Counted from the first letter of the stretch, positions 33,951-45,322 are shown. The stretch is DNA of 64,000 nt from Ananas comosus (GCF_001540865.1 NC_033623.1:1118774-1182773); one strand, 5' to 3'. A program made the numbers and translations. The notes: generated by a model from the letters alone, not told the origin.

Positions 33951-34071
33951 CCCAACCGTCCCTAGAGCAAGTGGCAAAGGACTTGGTAGTTGGTACCTGA
34001 GACCCAAGTTCAAACCCTAGTTGATTCAAATTTCCAGCTAAGTTTATTTCTAAATGAAATAAACGAAGCGG
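33951..34071 (+). mobile_element. tRNA-derived SINE lacking its tail
   Basis: Starts CCCAACCGTCCCTAGAGC, has AGTGGCAAAGGACTTGG, B-box-like AGTTCAAACCC and CCAGCTAAGTTTATTTC, and stops at GAAGCGG without the usual GCTATC and A tail. The 14-bp duplication GAACTACGTAGAGA is exact on both sides (33937-33950 and 34072-34085). The intact duplication with no tail implies insertion from an internally terminated transcript or loss of the tail. Confidence 0.88.
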
Positions 34072-34614
34072 GAACTACGTAGAGAATCACTCAATGTTCT
34101 AAATGGTCATATGATGCATTAGCAATAACCTTTTTTAAATTTTAAATTAGCTTAAAAGGAATGTTTGACGATGATTATAAATCTATAATTTGATTTTTTT
34201 TTTATGGTGATTGGTGAATTGTGAGAGCCATTAATCACAATATTATTATTTTTACAATCATTGATAAATATTCATGAATTTTCAGCTTAATGAATAATTT
34301 TATTCATTCACTAACTAACAAGAAAATTGCAAGAAAAAAATAATTCTAATTCAATACATTGGTTATCCAAATGGACCAAGATTTATGTGGATTACTTTGA
34401 ATCCAAATGAATGACATGTTATATTTTTAGCCTTTGCTTCATTAAAGATAAAAAAGACATGAGATTAGACATAAATATTTATTTTTTTTTTTTTTTTTTT
34501 TAGTTTTACATGTATATTTTACTTTTACTAACCAAAGCACTAGATTTCCCCTTTTTCTTAATTCAAAGTTTTCTAGAATTTTACTAGATTCTATTTATAT
34601 TTATAAAAAAAATA

Positions 34615-34785
34615 AATATGAGTCCAGAGGCACGGCGCGGCCCACATCATATGCGGGCCATGTGGGCTATGTTGGGCTAATCTGTGGGCCGTGAGGACCG
34701 TGCCGCGTTGGCCCTTAAGCCGTCAACGGGCCATCTTTTATGGCCCCGGCCGTGCCGGACCGACCTGCGATCGTCCGACACGTGT
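34615..34785. repeat. GC-rich relic with GGCCCA/TGGGCC words
   Basis: 'CACGGCGCGGCCCACA', 'GTGGGCCGTGAGGACCGTGC', and 'GGCCCCGGCCGTGCCG' occur in both orientations. This GC-rich vocabulary is typical of the interiors of some plant TIR elements. No ends are identified. Confidence 0.35.
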
Positions 34786-34946
34786 ATTTAGGATGGTTAG
34801 GGAGTGAGATCTAGAGAAGAGAAATTGAGGTATTTAGGATGGTTAGGGAGTGAGAGAGAGAAGAGAAATTGAAAAGAAATTGGGTATCTCAATTTTTCTT
34901 CTTTTTAAATTTCTCTCTAATTTCTCTTCTCTCTCATCCTAACCAC
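34786..34946. repeat. Small fold-back with internal direct repeat
   Basis: TATTTAGGATGGTTAGGGAG occurs twice in tandem, each followed by AGAGAAATTGA. The right part TTTCTCTTCTCTCTCATCC then TAACCACC is its inverted counterpart. Confidence 0.6.
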
Positions 34947-34974
34947 CCATCAAATTGATAGATAATTAGAAAGT

Positions 34975-35028
34975 TGGGAGCACAAGACCTACTGTGCTCC
35001 TAATAAAAGCACAGTAGCCCTACTCTCT

Positions 35029-35059
<31 letters not shown>

Positions 35060-35080
35060 TTTATATATATAACCGAAAAA
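34975..35080. repeat. Fold-back family relic and CT/GT-rich microsatellite
   Basis: GGGAGCACAAGACC, TGTGCTCCTAATAAAAGCACAG and CCCTACTCTC resemble collapsed termini of the FB family. A CT-rich run follows to about 35058, then TATATATATA. Confidence 0.4.
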
Positions 35081-35205
35081 ATTGCAATCTTTCGAATTAC
35101 CATTTTGATCATTAGATCAAAAGTCAATAATATTGGTTACTTGTGAGACGTCCCATTGTGCATGATCCAAAAGTCGTTAGGATTGATTCAATAGGCAAAA
35201 ATATT

Positions 35206-35538
35206 AGGGAAAACTTCAAAAACCTCCCCTGTGGTTTCGTGCATTCTCACTTTGCTACCCTGTGGTTTAAAACGTATCAATTTACCCCCCTGTGGTTTCA
35301 TTTTTATCTTTTCGGAAGCTTTTTCGTTAATATTTCGTTAAATTATATACAAAAAACTTCAGATAACCATCTATATTTATCGAATAGTCACTTTAGTATC
35401 CTTTAATTTTAACTTTGTCACTGATTTAAAAAAATAATAATAATAAAATTGATAACAAAAAGATAAAAACGAAACCACAGGGGGGCAAATTGATACGTTT
35501 TAAACCACAGGGTAGCAAAGTGAGAATGCACGAAACCA
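35206..35538. mobile_element. MITE, AGGGAAAACTTCAAAAACC family, cut by a gap
   Basis: The left end AGGGAAAACTTCAAAAACC is intact, and the right arm is the inverted copy up to GCACGAAACCA. There the single N at 35539 and TA repeat replace the terminal about 25 bp. The centre holds AATATTTCGTTAAATTATA. A better preserved sister is at 39429. Confidence 0.7.
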
Positions 35539-35539
35539 N

Positions 35540-35875
35540 ATATATATTATATAAATTTTTACTATTTAAATTTTAGGCAAATCCAAAGATAAAAAAATCT
35601 ATGTTAATGTGTAAATTTTATTTCTTAAATTAAATTAAAATTATTTGTTTTTTTAATTTTTTATATTATAATAATAATTTACTGTTTGTCAGCTTGTTTA
35701 GTAATAAATGAATCAAAAATAAACTATCAATATATAATGTATAAATGAGCCAGTTCATGTTCGGCTTGTACGTTTGCTCGTGTGGGGCTCACGAACCTCA
35801 TTGTAACAAGTGGAATCTAGGACACGAGAAAAGCACACACAAATAATTATGGCTTAACTTTTTTCTTTTTGCTGC

Positions 35876-35921
<46 letters not shown>

Positions 35922-37991
35922 CTTTGTGATCCGTATGGGTGCAAATGTACACTTTTATTCCACGCAACAATGACAAAGTGTTTTTTGTCGACATCCCATT
36001 AATGACTCCTTTGTGGGATCTTTCTCTCTGTGGAACACGTTCTACTTTAAAACCCCCATGAATTTTTTGCTTCACAACCTTTGTGCTTGACTCGCCATTT
36101 ATTCTGTTCACTCTCTAGAAGGTCTTTGCAATAATTTTTACTTGTTTCATTTGTACACGCGTGGACTCGTAGACTCGCTTCGTATTTTAGATTAAGCTGA
36201 ATTGAATAAGCATAAAGATAATATCACATAATAATATTCAACTCAGATATGTCTGAAAAAATTTAATGCGGTTCTCTGCATCCGTCATATCGTTTTTACA
36301 AAATTATTATACGCATTTGAAATCTCAAAGTTATTTGACATTTTTTAATCTCCGATGTTGATTTCTCGCACGTTCTGTTTACTCAAAATGATGTAGGTGT
36401 CGAATTGACGTTATATGTGCAGTCGCTTTAAATTATGATGTTAAGTTCAACTTTATGTACCATTTTCGAGTAATACTAAAAATTCAAAAACACGGGCTTA
36501 GCATTTTTGAATTAATAGTCAATTGTGTTGATTCTAATAAACATAATAAAATTAAAGAATCTTTAAATAGTATACTTCAAAGTTTAAAGACCTAGTTCTA
36601 CACCAAAGTCATCGAAGAATAATCGTTAGCATCAGCATAAAAATTACTTTTAAGAGAATAAGAACTAGAATAAAATAATTTTCATTAAAATTCGGGGAAG
36701 CTAACAAAATTGCAATTTACCTTTGTACCAATAAGTAACCAAAGTATCCAAGCAAATTAATTCCTTTATACTAAGAAAACAAATGACTCATGAATTCTAT
36801 TTTTTTATTAAACAATACAAAGCAATCATTGCTTTCTATAATCTTAAGTTTTTAATATTTATATTCAACACTTCCTTCGTATCTGAACTTAGATCTGTCT
36901 GAAATATTTATTTCCAATAATTTTTCTTACGTGTGGACTTGGGATTTTTTGATAGGCTCAAAACATGGTTTGAATTAAATGAGAGAAAAGTAAATAAGGT
37001 TAGGAGCCTCGTGGGACTCGAACTAAGAATTTTCTTTTCTGATACTGCGTTACATTATATGAAATAACTGTTGTCTTCCATATAATTAAGTTACCAAAGA
37101 ACAATATTTTTAATATTTATATTCAATAATTTTAATCACAAAGTATTTAAGAGTACAAGTTTTATTATCCTAGGACATATTTAATCAACCAAATGAAGAT
37201 CTCAATTAATAATAATAATTGGTAAGTAAATAAAACAACAGTGTAAAACATTCTTACGGTCAATTTTTGTTAGCCATGCTCGATCAAATATTCTTTTCAC
37301 TGTAAAATATATCAATTAAGAAAAGTATAATATAAATTAAATGCAAAATTAATAAATATAAATATATTCATTCATGAGATAAATAATTAAACTAATGTTC
37401 CTTGCACATGAATCTAGTTTACTTGACTCAATTAAATTGATTTGCCGTAACGTGCAAGCGCAACCGCATCCTCTTTTAGAAGTAGAAATAACCTTTCTCC
37501 ATCTTAGAAAAAGGATACTTAACTAGCTAGCTATAGTGATGAATAAAAGTTTTAGTAGAAAAAGCAACAATTAATGGATTCTTTCTCTTTAAATCATTTT
37601 ATGCCCACCATCTTGACTTAGATGGCACCATCAATGCTTTTCAATTAATCTAGTTTTAAGTTCAATTAAAAGATGCGAAATTTAAGTTAATCCAAAGTTT
37701 TAAACTATCAGAGAATGATAATTTTTATATTATATATTCTATCTTTACATTTGGACTCGAGATATTTTGATAGGTCGAGCGGAAGGAGCCTCACGAGATT
37801 CGAATTCAGTATCTCGTACTCTGATATTATATTAAATAATATAAAACAACTATTTATTATTTTTTTCAAGCCTTATTTTGACTTGTGTGTTGAAATTGAG
37901 TCATCTATATTTTACCCTTCAATCAATTTGATATTATATAAAAAACGACTTAGAAATAATCTTATTACCTTTACCTCATTAATGTACATAT
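35540..37991. repeat. AT-rich intergenic DNA with T homopolymer and a dispersed repeat pair
   Basis: A T homopolymer of about 40 bases lies at about 35878-35917. Two related stretches, about 36880-37085 and 37700-37965, share 'GGACT(T/C)G(G/A)GAT(T/A)TTTTGATAGG', 'GAGCCTC(G/A)(T/C)GAGATTCGAA' and 'CTGATA...TAAA..ACAACTA'. They look like fragments of one old retroelement-derived repeat; a third trace is near 43190. No gene is seen. Confidence 0.4.
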
Positions 37992-38518
37992 AGAGTTGAG
38001 CTGGAATGCTATTGGTAGTAAATGGGGGGCTTCGTTACCATCCATTTATTTACAATGATCGGCGCCGTTGAATATAATTTATACTATTTGAAATATCTAG
38101 AAATAAAATTTTAAATTTTTTAGACATCATTGGCCTAATGATCAAAGAGTTTCAAAATTTATAATTTTAACGGTCGATATGAAACGTTTTTCGTTTAACA
38201 GCGTAAAGATATTCAAATCAATTGCGTTTTAGTTAGAAAATTCTTTAAACTATTTAGAACAAGATCTATACTCTTGATCTTAATTACAATACTCTTATCG
38301 TTACTCTTTAAAAGATATTCATTTTCGGCCGTTCATTTTTGTGTCCACTTGATACATAAGAGAACGATATCGAAAAAGTACGAAATTTGATTTCTAAATG
38401 TTTCAAGTGGTGTAGATTATGTTCAATAGCGCTGATCATCGATTTGGAGACTCGATCACCGAAAACAAATAAATGGCAATAGAGCCTGTTTGCTATCGGT
38501 AACATTCCAGCTCAACTT
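37992..38518. mobile_element. Long-class fold-back element (FB family)
   Basis: Left GAGTTGAGCTGGAATGCTAT and right complement AGTTGAGCTGGAATGTTACC match. Inside are the family blocks TCGGCGCCGTTGAA, GTTTAACAGCGTAAAGATAT and TTTTCGGCCGTTCATTTT. A (CT)n tract adjoins the right end. Confidence 0.8.
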
Positions 38519-38555
38519 TCTCTCTCTCTCTCTCTCTCTCTCTCTACATATATAN
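38519..38555. repeat. (CT)n microsatellite and contig join
   Basis: About 13 CT units, ACATATATA, and a single N at 38555. The N probably marks a join made inside the repeat. Confidence 0.85.
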
Positions 38556-38724
38556 AGCCCTTGGATGGAGAGATGTGAGGTTGAGATGATGGGGATAGGT
38601 GGTGGTAGGTGGTGGTAGGTGGAATAGTGTTTGATTCAAGGGCTATTTGTAATCAAAAAGTAGATCCAATGGCTAAAAACGTGATAGCAACATGAAGATG
38701 ATACTTGTAAAAGTATCCTAGATC

Positions 38725-38757
<33 letters not shown>
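38556..38757. mobile_element. Short-class fold-back element, left end lost, followed by (TA)n
   Basis: AGCCCTTGGATGGAGAGATG then GGATCCA-like 'ATCCAATGGCTAAAAACGTG' and GATGATACTTGTAAAAGTATC correspond to the right two thirds of the short elements at 59785 and 55285. The left terminus is missing at the N. A GGTGGTAGGTGGTGGTAGGT triplet repeat is internal. Confidence 0.5.
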
Positions 38758-38759
<2 letters not shown>

Positions 38760-39428
38760 ATTAGATTGTATAAACTATACAACACATGAAAAGAAAGGCG
38801 AAAAATATAAAATTTGTAAGAAGAAGATGAAAATTAATTAAAAGAGTACAACCGCGAAGAACCCACTTGGATACCATATTTTTTCACACCCATGATAAGT
38901 AAGGCGGAAAAAGGTAAAAATTTATGAGATGTTGAAAATTAAGAGTACATCCGTGTAGAACCGATTTTAATATCATATTTTTCCTCAACCGATGTATGTA
39001 GCATGTCCAACGAATTAATAGTCTTTAAAAATGTCAATGGTCTAATTTGCTCTTCACATTTGGCTGAGTCGATTCCTTTAGACTTAGACTACAGTTATGA
39101 TCGATCAGCATCAATCAATTCAACTGGTCATAGGTGAGAGTGATGTGTACATATATGTTTCATTAAAACCCTTACATCAGCATCACAAAATGAGTGGATT
39201 CTAATGGGGGAGTTGAAAATTTGAATTCTATTTGTATGCAAAAATATCTTATTATAGAATTAATTTCATTGATGTCACTACAAAGTTTAAATTTTAAAAT
39301 TTTTATGAATACCCTTACAAATATACTGATCTTTCATTACACATATTTTTATGTATTTTAAAATATAAGTTTGTATTTTTTTTTTTTTTATTTCTGTTTC
39401 ATGGACACTTTTTTAGCTTATATTTTTT
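38758..39428. other. Intergenic, nothing recognised
   Basis: AT-rich. Two imperfect copies of 'ACATGAAAAGAAAGGCG...GAACCCACTTGGATACCATAT' occur around 38780-38885 and 38895-38985, perhaps a tandem duplication of about 100 bp. Confidence 0.4.
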
Positions 39429-39773
39429 AGGAAAAACTTCAAAAACCCCCCTATGGTTTCGCACTCTTTCACTTTAGTACCATATGATTTAAAGTGTATT
39501 AATTTGTCTTCCTGTGGTTTTGTTTTTATCTTTTTGGCAGCTTTTTTTTAATATTTCGTTAAATTATATACAAAAAACTTCAGATACCCATCTAGATTTA
39601 TCGAATATTTTATTTAGTACCTTTTAATTTTAACTTTGTCACTGATTTAAGAAAAAAAATTGATAATAAAAAGAGAAAAACGAAACCACAGGGGACAAAT
39701 TGATGCACTTTAAATCATAGGGTACTAAAGTGAGAAAGTACGAAACAACAGGGGTTTTTTTGAAGTTATCCCT
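39429..39773. mobile_element. MITE, AGGGAAAACTTCAAAAACC family
   Basis: 345 bp. Left AGGAAAAACTTCAAAAACC; right complement AGGGATAACTTCAAAAAAAC. Arms carry the 'CACTTTAGTACC' and 'CCTGTGGTTT' modules, and the centre has AATATTTCGTTAAATTATA. ATTTTTT abuts both ends, a possible short target duplication that is hard to trust in T-rich DNA. Confidence 0.75.
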
Positions 39774-39878
39774 ATTTTTTATTTTTACGATGAAGTGTAT
39801 GGATAGTTTATGGATTAATTATCTCCATATTGCGATGTTATTTCTGTACTTTTGGTGTTAACATTTTAGCCCTTGGAA

Positions 39879-39923
<45 letters not shown>

Positions 39924-40936
39924 CTCTAAATTTTCTGACAAAAGAATCATTCTATTTTATACAATTCTCTCTTTTCAGTCTACTTTAAACACGATGAAAT
40001 ATTATTTTATCATAATAAAATATGAATGACAGTTAGGGACCATCTCACATTTTGCTCTCATTTTTTCACCTTAGTTATTCTCCTTAGTTATTCTTGTTAG
40101 TTAAGTTAAAAATTTTATTAAACTTAAATTGCTCTATTAACTATTACCCTAATCCCATATTTGTTCATGTGATAGCTCCATCCCTTGGGATAAGGAATAG
40201 ATTGGAAATATCTACTTTTTTTTATAGATTGTGAGCAAGAATGAATCACAAAAAAAAAAAAATTATCCAAATTTTTCGCTGCGGAGCGCGGGCCTTCACA
40301 AAAAAAAAAAAACTATCGTCTACAATCCGATTTTGAAAATAAAAAATCACGGCAGAAAATACGATTATAATATTAATATGGTTTAACACTACGTACAAAT
40401 ATTTTTAGTTGCAATCTTACAATATCACCATCCAAAAGCCATAAATTGCACAATTTTAGTCGTAATCTTACAATATCATCATCCAAAGACCAGAAACGTC
40501 GCACTAGTTTTAATTATTACTGTTCTAATTCTTTTAATACTATCAATTCAAAAGAGGTTGATCATTTAAACACTTGAATGGTTGTCCAAGATTGTTAGAA
40601 TTCTAATCCTTATTGAGTTGTAGATTTAATATTTTTCTTTATTATATATATAAATAAATGGGTCAAGCATTTTAAGTTCAAAAAATCAACTAAGAAGAAC
40701 AGCAGGCAACTGGCCAAACAAGTTGATGGGTCAAGCAGCTGTCAGCTTGGACTAATTTTAAGCTCGATTAGCTCACACAAGTAGAGCCGGTCAAGTCAGG
40801 TTAATTAATTTGGCACGAAAAGGACTAATTATAGCCCAAAAATTAATTAGATGCGACATTAATTAGCCTTGTGTTTCACTAGAATTGGCCACTTAAACGT
40901 GCTCCATGTTTCTTTCACCAAAAGGTCCATGCATGG
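39774..40936. other. Intergenic with (TA)n
   Basis: A (TA)n run of about 40 bp lies at 39880-39919. The rest is AT-rich and shows no gene. Confidence 0.45.
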
Positions 40937-40941
40937 AAATT

Positions 40942-41425
40942 TGTGAGACCCCAAATAGTCCTATATATGAGATATAATAGGGCTAAACTCTTAACCCGGC
41001 TTAAGCATTTTGGGTGGTTGCAAGGCCCAAGAGGTTAAGAGAGTTAAGCGTACTAGGACGGGAGTAGTCCTAGGATGGGTGACCCTCTGGAAAGTTGGGG
41101 CGTCACAGATGGTATCAGAGCCAATTACCAGCCGGAAGTGTGAGATGAGTCTCGGCTGAGCAAGGATCTGGATGACGGGCTAGCGAGACAAGTCTCACAT
41201 CGCCTGATACTTGTGAGTCTGAGCCTGACGAGGACGTTAGGGCGTAAAGGGGTGGAGATTGTGAGACCCCGAGTAGTCCTATATATAAGATATAATAGGG
41301 CTAAACTTTTAACCCGACTTAAGCATATTGGATGGTGACAAGACCCAAGAGGTTAAGAGAGTTAAGCGTCCTAGGACAGGAGTAGTCCTAGGATGGGTGA
41401 CCTCCTAGGAAGTTAGGGCATCACA
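40942..41425 (+). mobile_element. Cassandra-type TRIM retrotransposon, complete, 5S-derived LTRs
   Basis: Two 166-bp LTRs (40942-41107 and 41260-41425) begin TGTGAGACCCC and end CACA. The exact 5-bp duplication AAATT flanks the element (40937-40941 and 41426-41430). Right after the 5' LTR is TGGTATCAGAGCC (41110-41122), the usual tRNA-Met primer site. A purine-rich AAAGGGGTGGAGAT precedes the 3' LTR. Each LTR contains the 3' part of a 5S rRNA gene: GAGTTAAGCGTCC, GGACAGGAGTAGTCCTAGG and ATGGGTGACCTCCTAGGAAG in the 3' LTR. These cover the internal Pol III A-box, intermediate element and C-box. The whole element is 484 bp with a 152-bp internal domain and no protein, matching Cassandra, though shorter than published examples as I remember them. 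Confidence 0.93.
41345..41415 (+). other. 5S rRNA-derived segment in the Cassandra 3' LTR
   Basis: This LTR keeps GTTAAGCGTCCTAGG and AGTCCTAGGATGGGTGACC, near-identical to the 3' half of plant 5S rRNA (TTAAGCGTGCTTGGG and AGTACTAGGATGGGTGACC). It is a retroelement part, not a ribosomal gene: the 5' half of 5S is not recognisable. Confidence 0.85.
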
Positions 41426-41649
41426 AAATTAGTTTTTATTAACAGGAATTTACAAATTACAACTGGTGTACTTTTAAGTTCAATGGTTTAAATCTTACTA
41501 ATGCCTTTTCAAAAACTAAAAAAAAAAAAGAAAGAAGAAAAAAAAGTCTTGAGTTCATAAAGTTCAAGTTTTTGGGGTGGGATCGAGTGTTAGCATTATT
41601 ATTTGTCATAAAAGAAAAGCGAATTTAATACGTCTCTTGAATTTTCTAA

Positions 41650-42095
41650 AGTACGGAGACTTTCGTATTTATAAGTTGTTTTGATATGATAGAATATATT
41701 TAATTTGATAATGGGCTCTATTAGATATTATCTATACTATTATAACTATTTAAAAAATAAATTTCATATTTTTTCGATATTATTTATCAAGTGATGAAAT
41801 TAATGGTCTAAAAAATGACCGTTTTAATGGCCGATAAGACATGTTTGTTAAGTTCTATAGTGTAGAACAATCTAAATTAGTCAAAAATTTAATAAAAAGG
41901 TTTACCTACCATTAACAGCATGATTAATATTTTAATTTAAAATTTAAGTCTTTATCATTATATTTTATAAATTTTTTGTTTTCAGCCGTTCATTTTGAAG
42001 CTATTAATTAATTCACTAGGCAAACAAAGCCTAAAAATTATAAAATTTAATTTTTAGATGATTTTAATATTGTATTAGCAATATTAGAATATACT
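41650..42095. mobile_element. Degenerate long-class fold-back element
   Basis: Family blocks survive in order: TTCGTATTTATAAGTTGTTT, TTTTTCGATATTATTTATC, GTGTAGAACAATCTAAATTA, GTTTTCAGCCGTTCATTTTG and AATTTAATTTTTAGATG. Termini are too decayed to define. Confidence 0.5.
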
Positions 42096-42533
42096 AGATT
42101 AAGTTTAATTATATAATAAATAAAGTTAATTAATTCAATATTAATTTAAGTAGTATTGATTAATGCTGTAAAAGTGAAATATATTCCAACAATTAATTGT
42201 ATACGCCTAGTGATGGACACGCATCATATATAGGACCAATTAACTATAAAACTATGTTAAAACCATAATTATATGGTTAATGATTTTGGAATACTCTATA
42301 CAAAAAATGAAAAAATTATAGCCCACACCCGGTTTATCTATTTGCTTTAATTATGCACCACATCTAATTTTTAATTAAAATTATGTCTTAAATTCAAATT
42401 CGAGTTTGGTAAATGCAATCCATGCAGTATAAAGAGAATGTGGCGTCCAATATTTATAATTTCTTATATGTAAGCTTTTTGAATATCATAAAACGCATCT
42501 AGTGTTAGATTTTAATTTTGTATCCTCTAACTT

Positions 42534-43054
42534 CGTTACAACAAAAACGGTCTATAGCGATATTTTTAAATGTCGGTACAGGTCAAAAAAAGTGCTACTG
42601 GGTAAATTACCGACACTTTTAAAAAGTGTTGCAATATGTGGGGTCGCTAGGTATATAGTGACAGTTAAAGAGTGTCACTATAATCTACAAAGAGTGCTAC
42701 TAATTTACCAACACTTAGTTAAGCATTTAGCAAGCATCGAAACTCTACCTCGTTGGTTGTGGTGGCGGAGGAGGATGAGAGGAAGGGATCTTCGTCTAGG
42801 ATTTCAGTCGATTGAGTGAGGGGAGAAGGAAAAAATGATAATCGATTTTTCTTTTCTTTTTTTTTTTCTGTTTATAATCGAGCCGAATGGACTGGGTGGG
42901 ATGGGTTGAGTAGAGTAACATTTTATTTTTGGTTGGATTGGAGTTTATATTTAGGCATTAGTAGATTTTTTTTAAAATTTTGGCATAAATGGGACACTTG
43001 TATATACAAAAGTGTTCCAAACATGTGTCCCTATAATCTTATTCTGTTATAGTG
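42534..43054. mobile_element. Non-autonomous CACTA element, copy 1
   Basis: Starts CGTTACAACAAAAACGG (a mutated CACTACAACAAAAACGG) and ends TGTTATAGTG. Subterminal repeats GTGTCACTATA, AGTGTTGCAATAT and GTGTCCCTATAAT in both orientations are typical of CACTA/En-Spm. About 520 bp, no transposase. The putative 3-bp target sites CTT and CAT differ at one position. The copy at 45564 is clearer. Confidence 0.7.
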
Positions 43055-43359
43055 CATAGCATTTTAAAGAGTGTGTTAAATGAAATATATGCATGTAATA
43101 ATTTGATTCACCTTAATTATCTAACAAATTAAATATGTGGTTTTTATTTTCAATAATATAAAAAAAAATTATATTTAACACCCACTGTGCTCATTTCATG
43201 TTAAATAACATGAAACAACTATTATACTTTAAAAACTTAAGCCAGTAAAAAACAGTATTTTAAATATTTTTTATATTTAACAGTTTCTATATCTTTTGGT
43301 CTCATTTTCAAGTTCGCTGATTTATCCGAACAAATGTTGAACCAACTTTCGCACATTAT

Positions 43360-43518
43360 GACCGACCGTTTCTAACGCAAGTGGCAAAAGATTTGGTGGT
43401 TGCTACTCGAGATTTCAAGTTTAAATCTTAGTTGATTCACATTTCCAGCTAAATTTATTTTAAAAAAATAAACGAAGCGGATAGTATGTTATCTTTCTCT
43501 CTAAAAAAAAAAAAAAAA
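43360..43518 (+). mobile_element. tRNA-derived SINE
   Basis: GACCGACCGTTTCTAACGC head, AAGTGGCAAAAGATTTGG, B-box-like AAGTTTAAATC, CCAGCTAAATTTATTT, GCGGATAGTATGTTATC and a poly(A) tail of about 16. The flanking 12-bp duplications TTCGCACATTAT and TTCGTGCATTAT differ at two positions. Confidence 0.8.
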
Positions 43519-43859
43519 TTTCGTGCATTATACGAGTTCCAGGTGCGACATACTCAGCTCGTCCAAACTGCCCCTCGATTTACAACATTAATTGTGCAAG
43601 TTAGAAAAAGTACTTTCCTCTTTTTTTTTTTTTGTTTGGAGATCAACTCTTGTCTCACTTTTCTAGTTTAGAAGTTTATTAATCTAATGAATAAAACAGA
43701 TAACTCGCCTTATTTCTAAAGAAAAAGTATGTTTCTTTCTTCTAAATGAAAAAGCTCTATAGCTTCTTTAGTGTGAAAAGCCGATTCTGGGATTCAAAGA
43801 ATTGGAGTTATTATTATGCATGAAAGAAAAACGTTATATGGTGCTATATATATATTTAG

Positions 43860-44928
43860 GGGTTAATTACACCAATAGTCCCTAACTTTTACACTATTTT
43901 TCAATTTGGTTCCCAATCTTTTTTTTTTGCAATCAAGTTCCTAATCTTTTTATTTCATTTCAATTAAATTCCAGCTGTTAGATAGCTGTTAAAATTGACG
44001 AAAAATACCACATCAGCGCCACGGAGGCGCCATGTCAGCGCCACGGTGGCACTGTGCCAGCGGATTGCAAACAAAAAAAAGGTTGGGGACCAAATTGAAA
44101 AATAGTGCAAAGGTTGAGAACCAATGGTATAATTAATCCATTAAATTTATAAATTCAAAAAAAAAATTTAAATTTTGATTTTGAATTCAAATTTAAATTG
44201 GAATTCAAATTCCGATTTTGTATTTAATTTTAAATTTTTAATTTTAAATTCAAATTCACATTTGGAATTCTAAATTCTAATTTAATTTCAAACTTCGATT
44301 TGAAATTTCAAATTCAAAATGTGAATTTGAATTCGAAGTTTAAATTCAAATAGAATTGAAATCAAATCTTAAATTCAAATTTAAATTTTAAATTCAAATT
44401 TAAAATTTAAAATCAAAATTTTGAATATGATTTTAAATTTAAATTCATATTTTAAATTTAAATTTCAGTTTCAAAACTTTTATTTTAAATGTAAACTGAA
44501 ATATCAAAATCAAAATCAAAATTTTAAGTTTGAATTCAAAATTTAGATTCAATTAAAAATTTAAATTTAAAATTTTAATTTTAATTCAAAATTTTAATTC
44601 AGTTTTAAATTCAAATTCAAAATTCTAATTTCTCGTTAGTTTAAAATATTAATTTTAATATTATTTTTGAATTTAAATTTAAAATTTTGAATTTTTTTGG
44701 GGAACTAAAATGAAAAATGTGCGAAGTTTAAGGACCTAATTGACATGCAAAAGGCTGCAACATAGGCGCTGAAGTGGCGATTCCGTTAATATTAACAGTT
44801 TTTTAAACGATTGGAACCTAATTGTAATAAAATCAAAAGATTAGGGACTCAATTGCAAAAAAAAAAAAAGGTTGGAGACTCAAGTAAAAATTGGTGGAAA
44901 GATTGGGGACTACCGGTGTAATTAACCC
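43860..44928. mobile_element. Mutator-like MITE with perfect 14-bp TIR and 9-bp target duplication
   Basis: Left GGGTTAATTACACC and right GGTGTAATTAACCC are perfect inverted repeats. TATATTTAG is duplicated on both sides (43851-43859 and 44929-44937). Subterminal arms keep 'AATAGTCCCTAACTTTT' and 'GGGGACTACCGG' similarity for about 200 bp. Inner blocks carry CAGCGCCACGG and CATGTCAGCGCCACGG direct repeats. Positions about 44150-44700 are AAATTTAAATT filler. No coding sequence. Confidence 0.75.
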
Positions 44929-45166
44929 TATATTTAGTTAGAAAAGGCCTAATCCCAATTTGTAGATACGAAATTCCTAATAAGAGATCTCAGGTGACGA
45001 CCAAACTAAAATTCCAATTTATGCTAAGTTTGTGCTCGAGGCCTTGCTGCCTCACTTCTTATAGCTGATTTCATTTACCTTGGTGAATGTAGCAGGTACT
45101 AAGCACGCTATCTTTCTTTTAGAGAAAAAAAAAAGGAGCTCTTCAGTAAGGATTGTGAATATAATT

Positions 45167-45322
45167 TTTTTTTTTTTTTTGAGAGATAGGTTGCACGCTA
45201 GCCGCTTCGTTTATTTCATTTAGAAATAAACTTAGCTGGAAATGCGAATCAACTAGGATTCGAACTTGGATCTCGAGTACCAACCACCAAACCCTTTGCC
45301 ACTTGCTCTAGGGACGGTCGGC
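45167..45322 (-). mobile_element. tRNA-derived SINE with 17-bp target duplication
   Basis: Minus-strand copy with head CGACCGTCCCTAGAGCAAG, GTGGCAAAGGGTTTGGTGG, B-box AAGTTCGAATCC, CCAGCTAAGTTTATTTC, GCGGCTAGCGTGC and an A tail. GGATTGTGAATATAATT is exact on both sides (45150-45166 and 45323-45339). This is the best preserved member. Confidence 0.92.

Noticed and set aside
41345..41415. A 5S rRNA gene
   Set aside because: Only the 3' half of 5S is present and it lies in an LTR, repeated in the partner LTR. It is Cassandra, not a ribosomal locus.
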